From contig NZ_JAGMUK010000088.1 in NCBI RefSeq assembly GCF_019049245.1, positions 58,370 through 122,369 of the forward strand: a DNA stretch of 64,000 nucleotides. Reading direction: 5' to 3'. Positions 1 to 9,396 of the stretch are shown here, piece after piece. The stretch is from Streptomyces sp. AC555_RSS877. GTDB taxonomy: Bacteria; Actinomycetota; Actinomycetes; Streptomycetales; Streptomycetaceae. A program made the position numbers and the translations under genes. Every line of letters begins with the position of its first letter. The stretch's first letter is position 1. The notes beneath the pieces are model-generated. The model searched no databases. It was not told the DNA's origin and saw only the letters and a list, made by a program, of their open reading frames with translations.

Positions 1-1080
1 GCCGTAGTCGGGCACGAATCCCGTGGCCCAGACGATCGTCGTGATGTTCTGGGCGGCCAGGTCCAGCTTGTCGCCGTAGTCGGCGAACTGTGAGGGGTTG
101 AAGGGGGGTACGGGCGTGCGCTCGGGCACGACCAGGCCGTGCCGCTCTATCGCGGTGTCGATGGCCCTGAGGAGTTCGGTCTCGGCGCGGGCTGCGTCCC
201 GTGCGATCGCGCGGACGTTGTCCTCGAGCAGCAGGATGTCACCCTGCACACCGCGGACGGTGCCGACGAGGGTGACGCCCTTGCAGGCCAGCACCCCGAG
301 GCTGAGGTCGCGGCCGCCGGCCTTGCCACTGAGCACCGACACGCCCGGCAGGACCGGAGAGTCGCCTCGCCCGCCGGACGCGGACTCCAAGTTGCCCTCC
401 AGCGGCAGCAGTTGCAGCCAGTCCAGGACCTGGGCGCCCCGGTAGCGGCGCGGCGAGGTCTTGTGCCGGCCGACCGCGAGGTACACCTGCCGGCCGGCGT
501 CGCGCAGATCCTCGGCGATCTGCTGGCCGCTGTTGCCCGAGCCCACGACGAGCACCGCGCCGGGCGGCAGGGACTGGGGGTCGCGGTAGTAGCGGGTGTG
601 CAGCTGGGTGATCGACACGTCGATCCGGGCGGTCAGCTCGGGCAGGCGCGGCGAGGAGTAGCCGCCGAGGGCGGCGACGACGTTGCGGGCCTCGACGCTC
701 CGGCCGTTCTCCAGGTGGAGCCGGAAGCGTGCGTCGGGGTGTGCAGGGGCGTCGAGGGGTGCCTCCACCGACCGCACGGGTGTGTGCTCGCGCACGTCGA
801 TGCCCGCCTCGGCCACGTAGCGCCGCAGCCGCCAGGCGACCTCGCGGGCCGGCATGTATCCCTCGGGGTCGTCTCCGTCGTAGGGCATGCCGGGGAAGGT
901 GACGGTCCGGTTGGGCGTGTTGACGCGCAGGCTCTCCCAGCGCTCCTTCGCCCAGGCCTGGCCGATCTCCCCCCGCTCGAAGACCACCGCCCGGTAGCCG
1001 AGCCGGGCGAGTGAGCCCGCGACCGAGCACCCTTGCTGGCCCCCTCCGACGACGGCGGTCTCGACGAACTCGGTCATCAT
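1..1080 (-). CDS. FMO-type flavin-dependent monooxygenase (3' end outside window)
   Basis: Reads from a double ATG at 1080 with AGGAG 8 bases upstream and stays open to the window edge (360 codons). Seen: a FAD-binding GGGQQG at about residues 12-17, a second dinucleotide motif VGSGNSG near residue 180, and the late ATGF-x-PDY motif at residues 351-358, so only the extreme C-terminus is missing. This layout is that of single-component flavoprotein monooxygenases/CzcO-like proteins that use NADPH and O2 to oxygenate N, S or carbonyl groups. It is the last visible gene of the leftward operon that begins with the 3,4-AHBA genes, 65 bp after the oxidoreductase gene. Inference: it could oxidise the aromatic amine or a carbonyl of the product; the substrate is unknown. 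Confidence 0.85.
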   Translation of the reverse strand, partial: MMTEFVETAVVGGGQQGCSVAGSLARLGYRAVVFERGEIGQAWAKERWESLRVNTPNRTVTFPGMPYDGDDPEGYMPAREVAWRLRRYVAEAGIDVREHTPVRSVEAPLDAPAHPDARFRLHLENGRSVEARNVVAALGGYSSPRLPELTARIDVSITQLHTRYYRDPQSLPPGAVLVVGSGNSGQQIAEDLRDAGRQVYLAVGRHKTSPRRYRGAQVLDWLQLLPLEGNLESASGGRGDSPVLPGVSVLSGKAGGRDLSLGVLACKGVTLVGTVRGVQGDILLLEDNVRAIARDAARAETELLRAIDTAIERHGLVVPERTPVPPFNPSQFADYGDKLDLAAQNITTIVWATGFVPDYG

Positions 1081-1144
1081 GGCAACGCTCCTGGTCCGCT
1101 TGGGAAATGATTTCTCGTCGGGCGGTGGTGCGTCAGCGATCGGT

Positions 1145-2155
1145 TCACGCGCCGGAGGCGTCGGCCCAGGGCAGCACGACCGTCTTGCCCGTGGCCTGGT
1201 CGGTCTCCATCCGGCGGTGGGCGGCCGCGATGTCGTCCAGGGCGAAGACGCGGTCGAGGTTCGGCCGGTAGACGCCCGCCTCGATCGCGTCGACGATCCG
1301 CTGCAACAGACCCTGGCCCGTGTTGCCCTTGAGGGTGTCGCTGTGAAAGGCGGTGAGTCTGGTCCCGGTGGGGATCATGGCGATCGGTTCGAAGTCGGGG
1401 ATCAGCCAGCCGCTGAGCGAACCCGCCACGCATACCGTCCCGCCGCGGCGCACCAGCCGCAGTGAGTCCGGCACGGTGCTGGTCCCCACGAGGTCCAGCA
1501 CATGTTCCGGGCCGTCGGGCCACAGTGCGTGCACGGTGTCCGCCAGCGGCCGGGCGTCGTCCAGCAGGACGTGGTCTACGCCGGCCGCCTTCAGTGCCTC
1601 GGCCTTGTCCCGGTTGCGGGTGGTGGCCGCGATCTCGACGCCGTGGGCAGCGGCGATCTGCGCCGCCGCCAACCCCACCGAGGAGGTCCCGCCGCGGATC
1701 AGCAGCCGTCCGCCGCCCTCGGGTGCGATACCCAGGGCGTCCAGGGAGCCGCGCGCGGTCAGGTAGGTCTCGGGCAACGCCGCCAGGACCTCCCACGGCA
1801 GGGTGGTGGTCACCGGCATCAGCAGGGCGTTCGGCAGGAGGGCGTACTGCGCGTAGCCGCCGTCGAACTGACGGCCCATCTCCCCCATCACCGCCGCGAC
1901 AGTCGTCCCGACCGGCAGCAGGGGATCGGTGGAGTCGGCCACGACACCCACGCACTCGATGCCCAGCACGCGGGGGAAGGCGACGCTCGGGGAGTGTCCC
2001 TGACGGGTTCTCAGCTCGGAGCGGTTCAGGCCCGCGCCGTGCACGCGTACCAGGCTCCAGCCGTCGCGGACCTCGGGGACGGGCAGGTCGTGGATCTGCA
2101 GGACCTCGGGACCGCCCGCCGCGACGCAGACCGCCGCGCGCATCGTCGTACTCAC
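1145..2155 (-). CDS. MDR-family NADPH:quinone oxidoreductase / alcohol dehydrogenase-like
   Basis: 336 residues from a GTG at 2155 with AAGGTGG six bases upstream (an in-frame ATG lies two codons earlier). The GroES-like N-terminal domain is followed by a Rossmann domain with a GGTSSVGLAAAQ-type nucleotide motif near residue 150. The catalytic zinc ligands of true alcohol dehydrogenases are not evident, which fits the quinone oxidoreductase/zeta-crystallin branch that reduces enones or quinones with NADPH. It lies 32 bp after the aldehyde dehydrogenase in the same operon. Inference: it may reduce an enone or quinone-like intermediate of the pathway. Confidence 0.85.
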   Translation of the reverse strand: MSTTMRAAVCVAAGGPEVLQIHDLPVPEVRDGWSLVRVHGAGLNRSELRTRQGHSPSVAFPRVLGIECVGVVADSTDPLLPVGTTVAAVMGEMGRQFDGGYAQYALLPNALLMPVTTTLPWEVLAALPETYLTARGSLDALGIAPEGGGRLLIRGGTSSVGLAAAQIAAAHGVEIAATTRNRDKAEALKAAGVDHVLLDDARPLADTVHALWPDGPEHVLDLVGTSTVPDSLRLVRRGGTVCVAGSLSGWLIPDFEPIAMIPTGTRLTAFHSDTLKGNTGQGLLQRIVDAIEAGVYRPNLDRVFALDDIAAAHRRMETDQATGKTVVLPWADASGA

Positions 2156-2187
2156 AGGCAACCACCTTGCGGGTGTCCGGGTGCCGG

Positions 2188-3681
2188 TCAGGCTTCGTCG
2201 ACGACGTCGAGGGACGGCGCCCAGCGGGGGATCGCCTCGCGGCCGGAGGGCAGGCGCAGGCTGCGGCTGAAGCTGTACTCCTGGAGCGTCTCCAGGGCGT
2301 GCTCACGGCCGTATCCGCTGGCGCCGACACCGCCGAACGGCGTGCCGGTGAACGCGCGGTTGTAGTGGTTGACGAACACGATGCCGGCCCGCAGCTCGCG
2401 GCTGACCCGCAGGGCGCGCTCGGAGTCGCGGGTGAACACGCCGGCGACCAGGCCGAACTCGGTGCCGTTGGCGATGCGGACGGCCTCGGCCTCGTCACGG
2501 AAGGGGATCAGGCACACGACCGGACCGAAGATCTCCTCCTGCGCGATCCGCATGTCGGGGGTGACTCCGGTGAACAGGGTCGGCGGCACGTAGTAGCCGT
2601 CGGCCAGCTCCGGGTCGGTGGGCAGGGGTGCCTGCGCGGCGATGGTGGCGCCCTCGCCGACACCGATCTCCAGGTATTCCAGGACCCGCTGTCGCTGCCC
2701 GGGACTCACCAGCGGGCCGACGTGGGTACTCGCGTCGGAGCCGGCGCCGACCTTCAACCGCCCGACGGCGGACGCGAGGCGGCGGGCCACCTCGTCGTGC
2801 AGGTCGGCGTGGACCAGGACCCGTGAGGAGGCGGTGCATGCTTCGCCCTGGTTGAAGTAGCCGCCCTCGACCGCCCAGGGCAGGGCCGACTCCAGGTCCG
2901 CGTCGTCGAAGATGATCAGGGCGTTCTTGCCGCCGAGTTCCAGCAGCGTCGGTGTCAGGTTGTCGGCGGCCGTCCTGATCACGGCCTGACCCGTGGTGGG
3001 CGCACCGGTGAAGGAGATCTTGCCGACCAGCTTGTGGCCGGCCAGGTGGGCGCCGATCTCGCCGCCGCCGGGCACGATGTGCACGACGTCGTCCGGCAGC
3101 ACCGACTGGACCAGCTCGGCGATGCGCAGCACCGACAGCGGTGCCTGCTCCGGCGGCTTCATGACCACGGCGTTGCCTGCCGCCAGGGCGGGGGCGAGCT
3201 TGCCCGCCGTGTGCAGCGGGGGCCAGTTGAACGGAACGATCGCGCCCACCACGCCGAACGGCTCGCGCACCGTGACGTCGAGCATGCTGCCCGCGTCGCG
3301 GACCTGGCCGGGCATCGCCTCGCACATTCCGGCGAACATCTCGAAGATGGTGACCGCGCCCTCCAGGTCGAACTGGCGCGCCTGGGTGAGGGGCTTGCCG
3401 TTGTCGCTGGACTCCAGCGCCGCGATCTCGTCGGCGTGCTCGCGGATCACCTGGGCGACCTTCCACAGCCACTTGCCGCGCTCGCGGGGGGTGCGGGCCT
3501 TCCACGCGTGGTGGGCTTCGTGGGCGGTCCTGACCGCCTGGTCCACCCGGTCGGCGTCGGCACCCTGGATGACCGTCAGGGGTCGGCCGGTCGCCGGGTC
3601 GTCGACGGTGAACCGGTCGGCCTCGTTCTCGGACGACCAGCGGGTACGCAGGACTTGTACGGCTTCGACGGTCGTGGACAC
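2188..3681 (-). CDS. NAD(P)-dependent aldehyde dehydrogenase
   Basis: 497 residues from GTG 3681, chosen because a strong AGGAGGATCCC precedes it; a much longer open frame upstream is only read-through over the neighbouring gene. The general-base Glu in LELGGKNA (about residue 248) and nucleophile Cys in GEACTASS (about 282) are both present, as is a Rossmann-type NAD fold. The length is typical of the betaine/benzaldehyde dehydrogenase class. It follows the GMC oxidoreductase gene in the operon, and such pairs commonly oxidise an alcohol to the aldehyde and then to the acid. Its presence together with a carboxylic acid reductase in the same cluster is notable, because the two catalyse opposite reactions on aldehydes. 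Confidence 0.92.
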   Translation of the reverse strand: MSTTVEAVQVLRTRWSSENEADRFTVDDPATGRPLTVIQGADADRVDQAVRTAHEAHHAWKARTPRERGKWLWKVAQVIREHADEIAALESSDNGKPLTQARQFDLEGAVTIFEMFAGMCEAMPGQVRDAGSMLDVTVREPFGVVGAIVPFNWPPLHTAGKLAPALAAGNAVVMKPPEQAPLSVLRIAELVQSVLPDDVVHIVPGGGEIGAHLAGHKLVGKISFTGAPTTGQAVIRTAADNLTPTLLELGGKNALIIFDDADLESALPWAVEGGYFNQGEACTASSRVLVHADLHDEVARRLASAVGRLKVGAGSDASTHVGPLVSPGQRQRVLEYLEIGVGEGATIAAQAPLPTDPELADGYYVPPTLFTGVTPDMRIAQEEIFGPVVCLIPFRDEAEAVRIANGTEFGLVAGVFTRDSERALRVSRELRAGIVFVNHYNRAFTGTPFGGVGASGYGREHALETLQEYSFSRSLRLPSGREAIPRWAPSLDVVDEA

Positions 3682-3734
3682 GGGATCCTCCTGATGGTGC
3701 GCCGGGCACCCCCGGCTTCGGCTGGTGGTGGGGC

Positions 3735-5276
3735 TCAGTTGCGCGGGGCAAGTCGTGCGCACAGCACCGAGGCGATCCGCTCGGCGACCACGATGGCGGG
3801 GACGTTCGTGGCCACGCGGGGCATCGCCGGGAACACCGAGGCGTCCGCGACGGTCAGTCCCTCGACGCCGCGCACGGCGCCGTCGGCGTCGACCACGGCG
3901 GTCGGGTCGTCGGGCCGGCCCATGCGCATCGTGGCGCTGCCGTGGTTGTAGTGCGCCGGTGCGCGGCGGACGGCGTCGGCCAGTTCCCGGTCGCTGATGT
4001 CCGGGCCCGGCACCCGCTCGTCGGCCAGCAGGTCGGCCAGCGGGCGGGTGCGGGCCAGACGGCGGGCCAGACGTACGCCGTCGGCGACCCGCTCGGCGTC
4101 GTCGACGGCGGTGTAGAGGCCGAGGTCGATCGTCGGCGCGTCCTCGGGGGCGCGCGAGGACAGCCGTACGCTTCCGCGGGAGCGGGGCTGGACGCAGGAG
4201 ACGAAGAAGACCATGTCCCAGCCGGTGGGGTGGTTCTCGGCCCGCGGCACGAACTGCTCGGGCAGGCTGCCGGCCGGAACCGCCGCCGAGGGCAGGATCT
4301 GCACGTCGAAGTCGGGCTCGTCGGGCCCGGTGGCGATGCTGAGGACGCTGCCGAACACCGACCGGGCCTCGGCTGGGGGCGGCTTGGCCGCGTGGACGTT
4401 CCAGTAGGCGGGGTGCTCGGTGAGGTTGTGTCCCACTCCGGGAAGGTCGGCCACCACCCCGATGCCGAGCGCCGTCAGGTCGCCGCGGTCGCCGATACCC
4501 GAACGCAGGGCGACGGCGGGCGAGTTGTAGGCACCCGCGCTGAGCACGACGTGCCGGGCGGGGATCTCCTCCCCCGTGGCCAGTCGCACGGCCCGGGCCC
4601 GGGTGCCGCTGAACAGCACCCGGTCGACCAGCGTCTCGCCGCGCACCTGGAGATTGGGGCGGTCGCGGACCGGGTTGAGGTAGCCGATGGCGGTGCTCAG
4701 CCGGACGCCGTCGGCAGCGCTCAGCGGGGTGCGGGCGAAACCAGGCGGGCCGGGCGCGTTGAAGTCGGCGACCTCCGGGTGCCCGAGGCGCACGCCGGCC
4801 TGTTGCGCGGCGACGGCGTGCCGGCCGAGGTCGTCCGGGGCTGCCGGCGTCATGCGGTAGGGGCCGCCCAGGCCGTGGTACTTCTCCTCGCCGTACGGGT
4901 AGTGCTCCATCTCCTGGTAGAGGGGCAACATCTGCGAATAGCCCCAGGCGGAGCCGGCCGCGGCGGCCCACGCATCGTGGTCGGCGGGCCGGGCCCGCAT
5001 GGCGACGCAGACGTTGACGGCGGAGGAGCCGCCGATGACGCGGCCCCGTGGAATGGGCACCTCGTTGCCGAAGGCATCCGGGACGGACCTGTAGCCCCAG
5101 TCGTAGGTGTACGGGGCGTAGGTGGCGTCCTTGATGTCCGGCGGTGTGTCGTCGGTGGTGGCGAAGTCGGGGCCCGCCTCCAGGAGCAGGACCGAGCGCC
5201 GCGGGTCGGCGCTCAGCCGGTGGGCGAGGACGCAGCCGGCGGATCCGCCGCCGATCACGATCACGTCGTAGGTCAT
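3735..5276 (-). CDS. GMC-family FAD oxidoreductase (choline/alcohol dehydrogenase-like)
   Basis: 513 residues starting MTYDVIVIGGGSAG, so the FAD-binding GxGxxG motif is at the very N-terminus as in all GMC proteins. The signature blocks (RGRVIGGSSAVN near residue 80 and the C-terminal HYNHGSATMRMG with the catalytic His region) are seen. Family members oxidise primary alcohols to aldehydes with FAD, passing electrons to O2 or a quinone. No signal peptide is visible, so it should act in the cytoplasm. It lies between the P450 and the aldehyde dehydrogenase with short gaps, consistent with one transcript. The substrate is probably an aromatic or allylic alcohol made by this cluster (inference). 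Confidence 0.9.
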   Translation of the reverse strand: MTYDVIVIGGGSAGCVLAHRLSADPRRSVLLLEAGPDFATTDDTPPDIKDATYAPYTYDWGYRSVPDAFGNEVPIPRGRVIGGSSAVNVCVAMRARPADHDAWAAAAGSAWGYSQMLPLYQEMEHYPYGEEKYHGLGGPYRMTPAAPDDLGRHAVAAQQAGVRLGHPEVADFNAPGPPGFARTPLSAADGVRLSTAIGYLNPVRDRPNLQVRGETLVDRVLFSGTRARAVRLATGEEIPARHVVLSAGAYNSPAVALRSGIGDRGDLTALGIGVVADLPGVGHNLTEHPAYWNVHAAKPPPAEARSVFGSVLSIATGPDEPDFDVQILPSAAVPAGSLPEQFVPRAENHPTGWDMVFFVSCVQPRSRGSVRLSSRAPEDAPTIDLGLYTAVDDAERVADGVRLARRLARTRPLADLLADERVPGPDISDRELADAVRRAPAHYNHGSATMRMGRPDDPTAVVDADGAVRGVEGLTVADASVFPAMPRVATNVPAIVVAERIASVLCARLAPRN

Positions 5277-5338
5277 GGCGGCCGCCTACCCGGGCCCGGG
5301 TCGGCCGGCGACGCGTCGCGGGTCGAGCGCTGGTGCGG

Positions 5339-6583
5339 TCATGGTGCTGCCTCTCGCGGGGAGGGGACGTTCCAGTGGAGGTGCAGTTCTTCGAATCCGC
5401 GCGCGATGACCAGCCGTTCGCGGGTGCGGGAGTCGGCGGGGCCCAGGCGCAGCTCGGGGAGGCGGTCGAAGAGCAGCGGGATGGCGACGCGCAGTTGCAG
5501 TCGTGCCAGGGAGGCGCCGAGGCAGGCGTGGACGCCGCGGCCGAAGGCCATCTGGTGCCGGCGGGGCCTGCCGCTGAGGGCGAACTCGTCCGGGTTCTCG
5601 AACACGCACGCGTCGCGGTTGGCGGAGCCCCAGTGGACCATCACGCGGTCGCCGGGCACGAGGTGGCGGCCGCCGAGTTCCGTCTCCCGTGTCACGGTGC
5701 GGAACAGGCCCTGCACCGGGGACTCGATGCGCAGGATCTCCTCGACCATCGCCTCGGTGGATGCCTCGCCGGCGCGCAGGGCCGCGAGCTGGCGGGGGTT
5801 CTGAAGCAGGGTGACCAGGCCGTTGCCGATGGCGCGGGTGACCGTGACGTGCCCCGCGATGATCAGGTTCATCACGATGCGCATCAGTTCCACGTCGTCG
5901 AGACCGTGCTCGACGCCGTACTGCGCCAGTGAGGAGGTGAGCGAGTCCTCGCCGGCCCGGTCGGTGTCGTCCAGCAGCCCCATCACGTAGTGCTGCATGG
6001 TGACGACGTCGCGGGCCCAGTCGATGCGCTCGGCTGGCTCACCGGTGCCGACGGACAGCTTCAGCCAGTTGGAGCTCCACTGCCGCAGCAGCGGCACGTC
6101 CTCGGGCGGCATGCCCAGGATCCGCGCCATGACCATCAGCGGTAGGGGCCAGGCGTAGCCCTCGATGATGTCGGCCCGGCCGTCCGCGGCGAACCGGGCG
6201 ACGAGCTCATCGGCGGTGTCCCGGACGAAGGGCTCCAGCGCGGCCACGCGCCGCGGCGTGAAGACGCGGTTGACCGCCACGCGCAGCCGGGTGTGCTCCT
6301 CGCCGTCGCTCTCGGTCAGGTTCGGCGTCAGCGCCCAGCCTTCGGCCAGGACCTGCTTCACCTCGTCGGACTCGGGTCCTGCAGTGATCCGCACCGCGCT
6401 CTCGGAGGAGAACGTCTCGGGGTCGTGGACGACGCGCGCCACGTCCTCGTGGCGGGTGAGGATCCAGATGTCCCGGTCCCGGTCGTGGAGCACCGGGCAC
6501 TGCGCGCGCATCTGCGCGTAGACGGGGTAGGGGTCGGCCAGTTGCTCGTCGGAGGTGGGGTCGAAGGTCGGTGTGGCGGTCAT
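5339..6583 (-). CDS. Cytochrome P450 (CYP105/107-like bacterial class)
   Basis: 414 residues, the usual size of soluble actinobacterial P450s. Seen: the heme loop FGRGVHACLGASLAR with the thiolate Cys at about residue 354, the K-helix E-I-L-R, and an I-helix reading AGHVTVT in place of the usual AGxET/DT. The conserved acid of that oxygen-activation motif is therefore replaced by Val, which can mark atypical chemistry. No ferredoxin gene is adjacent, so electrons must come from elsewhere. It sits between the aspartokinase and GMC oxidoreductase genes in the leftward operon and is the most likely hydroxylating or coupling enzyme of the pathway. Confidence 0.92.
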   Translation of the reverse strand: MTATPTFDPTSDEQLADPYPVYAQMRAQCPVLHDRDRDIWILTRHEDVARVVHDPETFSSESAVRITAGPESDEVKQVLAEGWALTPNLTESDGEEHTRLRVAVNRVFTPRRVAALEPFVRDTADELVARFAADGRADIIEGYAWPLPLMVMARILGMPPEDVPLLRQWSSNWLKLSVGTGEPAERIDWARDVVTMQHYVMGLLDDTDRAGEDSLTSSLAQYGVEHGLDDVELMRIVMNLIIAGHVTVTRAIGNGLVTLLQNPRQLAALRAGEASTEAMVEEILRIESPVQGLFRTVTRETELGGRHLVPGDRVMVHWGSANRDACVFENPDEFALSGRPRRHQMAFGRGVHACLGASLARLQLRVAIPLLFDRLPELRLGPADSRTRERLVIARGFEELHLHWNVPSPREAAP

Positions 6584-6701
6584 CGGGGACCCTCCGGCCG
6601 CGGCATCCCGGCGGGGCCGCGCGGTGTCGGTCCGCTCGGACGACCGGGGTCGAGTCGGATGACGGACATCGGTGTTCTCCCTCGTGGTGTGGGGACCGGG
6701 G

Positions 6702-8066
6702 TCACTCGGCGGCGGCCAGGGCGGGCATCGCGATGTCGAGCTGCCCGCACCCGGCGGCCAGCGGCCAGGCGGTGCCGGCGTGGTCCGGGTCCGCCGGGTG
6801 CGCCAGGGGCGTCACCGGCTCGGACAGGAAGGTGTCGTGGACGGTCTGGGTGGCCGCGGCCAGGTCGCTGCGACCGGTCAGCACGCTGAGCCGGTTGGAG
6901 GTGACGTGCAGGTCGGTGCGCGCTGCGCCGACCGAGCGCAGGGCTTCCAGCAGCCGCAACGGTGCGTACGGCCGCCGGCCGATGCCCAGGCCGACGACGG
7001 AGAGCCGGGCAAGGTTCGACGTCCAGTGCGCCTCGTCCAGGCGGATGCCGCGGTCGGTGTCGGCCAGCAGTTCGCGCATCTCCTCCACGCTGCCCTCGGG
7101 CAATGTGAGCGCGATGTCGCCGGCGTCCTCGGTGCCGAGGTTGCCGTAGCGGCGCAGCTCGACCTCGGTCCCGCGCTCGACCAGTTCACCGAGCAGGCGC
7201 AGGACATGGTCCGAGGTGATCCGCCGCAGTACGCAGCGGACCAGGCCGGAGCGCCCCGCGACCCCGGCGATCGGGCGGAGGCGGCCTGCGGGTGTCCAGG
7301 ACTCCCCGGACGCCGCCCCGGCGGCGCGTCGGCCGTCGCCCACCCAGGTCTGCGGGCCGATCGCGGCACGGTTGGAGCGCACCTTCAGGTCGACGCCGTG
7401 GGTACGCGCGTAGTCGACCGAGTCGGAGGCGAGCACCTTGGCACCGCTGACGGCCAGTTCCGCCATCTCCTCGTAGAGCAGGGAGCTGTGCCGACGGGCG
7501 CCGGCGACCGTGCGGGGGTCGGCCGTGTAGACGCCGGCGACGTCGGTGACGATCTCGCAGTGGTCCGCGCCGAGGGCTGCGGCCAGGGCGACGCCGGTGG
7601 TGTCGGAGCCGCCGCGGCCCAGGGTGGTGCGGGCCCCGGTGGCGATGGACTCGCCCTGGTAGCCCGCGACGACGGGGACGGCTCCCCTGGCCAGCTCCTC
7701 GCGAAGCCTGCGCGGGTCCACCGCCACGATCGTGGCCCGGCCGTGGCGGTGGTCGGTGCGGATGCCCGCCTCGGGGCCGCTGAACGAGCGGCTGGCGACG
7801 CCCTGGTGATTGAGCGCCAGGGAAACCAGTCCGGCGGACGCGGCCTCGCCCGTGCACAGCAGGGCGTCGAGTTCGCGTACGTCGGGGCGGGTGGTCACCG
7901 CGGATGCCAGCCGGAGCAGTCCGTCGGTGGCCCCGCCCATGGCGGACACGACCACCACGACCTGGTTCCCGTCCTCGTGTGCCGCCCGGATCTGCCGTGC
8001 CGCTTCGATGACCTTGTCAGGTGTGGCGACCGAGGTTCCGCCGTATTTCTGCACTATGAGCGCCAT
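6702..8066 (-). CDS. Aspartokinase dedicated to the 3,4-AHBA pathway
   Basis: 454 residues beginning MALIVQKYGGTSV, the canonical aspartokinase N-terminus; an alternative GTG three codons upstream has slightly better RBS spacing. The kinase domain carries the KYGGTS, GFxG-like and RGGSDTTG motifs, followed by a regulatory region with two ACT-like segments (about residues 290-430). It phosphorylates aspartate, the first step to aspartate semialdehyde. Its position directly after the GriH/GriI-like genes suggests that it boosts the C4 precursor of 3-amino-4-hydroxybenzoate, as aspartokinases do in other such clusters. It is longer than the roughly 421-residue housekeeping enzyme, so feedback by lysine/threonine may differ (inference). 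Confidence 0.92.
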   Translation of the reverse strand: MALIVQKYGGTSVATPDKVIEAARQIRAAHEDGNQVVVVVSAMGGATDGLLRLASAVTTRPDVRELDALLCTGEAASAGLVSLALNHQGVASRSFSGPEAGIRTDHRHGRATIVAVDPRRLREELARGAVPVVAGYQGESIATGARTTLGRGGSDTTGVALAAALGADHCEIVTDVAGVYTADPRTVAGARRHSSLLYEEMAELAVSGAKVLASDSVDYARTHGVDLKVRSNRAAIGPQTWVGDGRRAAGAASGESWTPAGRLRPIAGVAGRSGLVRCVLRRITSDHVLRLLGELVERGTEVELRRYGNLGTEDAGDIALTLPEGSVEEMRELLADTDRGIRLDEAHWTSNLARLSVVGLGIGRRPYAPLRLLEALRSVGAARTDLHVTSNRLSVLTGRSDLAAATQTVHDTFLSEPVTPLAHPADPDHAGTAWPLAAGCGQLDIAMPALAAAE

Positions 8067-8168
8067 CTCACGCACTCTCTTCCTTCAGATCCGTGGGACG
8101 TGGAGGACGTTGCCCCAGCGCCGCGGTGACCGCCGGTCCCCGGGGCAGTCACGTGACCGGCGCGGGCT

Positions 8169-9281
8169 CTACTGCTCGTGGAGGAACTCCCGGATCGCGT
8201 AGCCGACGTGGCGCTGGTCGGTCATGGTGTGGCCGAGGATGACGTCGCCGGGCCGCAGTTCGGTGAAGTTGTGCACGCTGCCGCCGGGGCCGAGTGCCCG
8301 GACGTGCCAGTCGTCCTGGCCGACCATGTCCACGAGTTGGCCGCTGCGGGTGCGGGCCTCGATCCGCAGCATCGGACGGGACTCCATCTTGATCCGGCCC
8401 ACGATGACCGTGCGCACGCTGCCGTCGGTGCTGACGGCGAGGATCTCCGAGCCGCAGTGCAGCTCGGACAGGTACTGGGTGCGGTTGCCGGGCGTCAGGG
8501 TGTAGGAGGACAGAGCGGCCGCGTTCACCCGGAACGGGCGGGTGGGCATGTACGGCAGCGGGTGGGTCTCGCTGCTGACGAGCACCAGGCCGGTGGAGTA
8601 CGACCCGACCAGGATGCCCTCGTTGGGCCGCAGGTGGGAGCAGGTGTCGACGCAGACCCGGTCGCCCAGGCCGAGGTGGGTGAGCTGGACGATCTCCAGC
8701 TCCTCCATCTCCAGCGAGGCACTCTCGCCCCGGGTGACCTGCATCAGCTCGGTGGCGTCGCCGACGCGCTTGGGGGCCAGCAGCACCGCGTCCGAGCCGC
8801 GCTCCAGCACAGCGAGGGTGGTGGCCGCGTCCTCGACGTCCTCGACGACGGTGACGATGGAGCCCTTGGCCTTGTCGGCCGCGGCCAGCAGGATCTCCAG
8901 CGGGATCTTGCTGGGGTCCTGGCGGAACTCAACGAGGGTCAGCTCTGCCTCGTTGGCGATCCGGCAGGCGAGTTCGAGGCTCTGCTCGTCCAGCACCTTG
9001 ATCAGGACACCGGAGCGCAGGCCGGGGCGGAGGCCCTCGAACTTCTCCGCGATGCTGTGGTCGGCGATCAGGATGTCGATCACGTCGACGAGCTGGTCGA
9101 TCAGGGTGGTGGGCGTCTCCCCGGTGACGACGGCGGCCTTCTGCACGTTCGGCGGGACCTTGCCGGCCAGTTCGGGGTCGTCCAGCACCACGGTCTCGAT
9201 GCCGATGTGGGTGCCTTCCTCGACGATGGCGGTGGCGAGTTCGGAAGCGGTGCCGCGGAGGTCGATCCATGCGGATTTCAT
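8169..9281 (-). CDS. griH-like: 3-amino-4-hydroxybenzoate synthase (GriH-like, DHQ synthase II family)
   Basis: 370 residues starting MKSAWIDLRG, with AAAGGTG just upstream; I prefer this start to an ATG 23 codons earlier. The protein matches the archaeal-type 3-dehydroquinate synthase II fold (PF01959) in length and pattern: an N-terminal half with EFRQDPSKIPLE-like helices and a C-terminal half with a conserved VGSYSTG and GHTMTDQRHVGYAIREFL tail. GriH of the grixazone pathway, of the same family, cyclises the C7 amino-sugar-like precursor into 3-amino-4-hydroxybenzoate. The GriI-like gene immediately upstream supplies that precursor, which makes the assignment strong. Confidence 0.92.
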   Translation of the reverse strand: MKSAWIDLRGTASELATAIVEEGTHIGIETVVLDDPELAGKVPPNVQKAAVVTGETPTTLIDQLVDVIDILIADHSIAEKFEGLRPGLRSGVLIKVLDEQSLELACRIANEAELTLVEFRQDPSKIPLEILLAAADKAKGSIVTVVEDVEDAATTLAVLERGSDAVLLAPKRVGDATELMQVTRGESASLEMEELEIVQLTHLGLGDRVCVDTCSHLRPNEGILVGSYSTGLVLVSSETHPLPYMPTRPFRVNAAALSSYTLTPGNRTQYLSELHCGSEILAVSTDGSVRTVIVGRIKMESRPMLRIEARTRSGQLVDMVGQDDWHVRALGPGGSVHNFTELRPGDVILGHTMTDQRHVGYAIREFLHEQ

Positions 9282-9396
9282 GTTCGCACCTTTGCTTGTG
9301 GATGGCTTGCCTGTCGTGGTCGCGCCTGGCTGTCGGTGACGGGTCGTCATGGTGTGCGGTGGAGGGATGGCAGGGGGAAGCGGCCGGGGGTGCCTG

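Noticed and set aside
3682..4971. N-terminal extension of the aldehyde dehydrogenase to over 900 residues
   Set aside because: The extension is antisense-like frame over the GMC gene; a strong RBS precedes the GTG at 3681.
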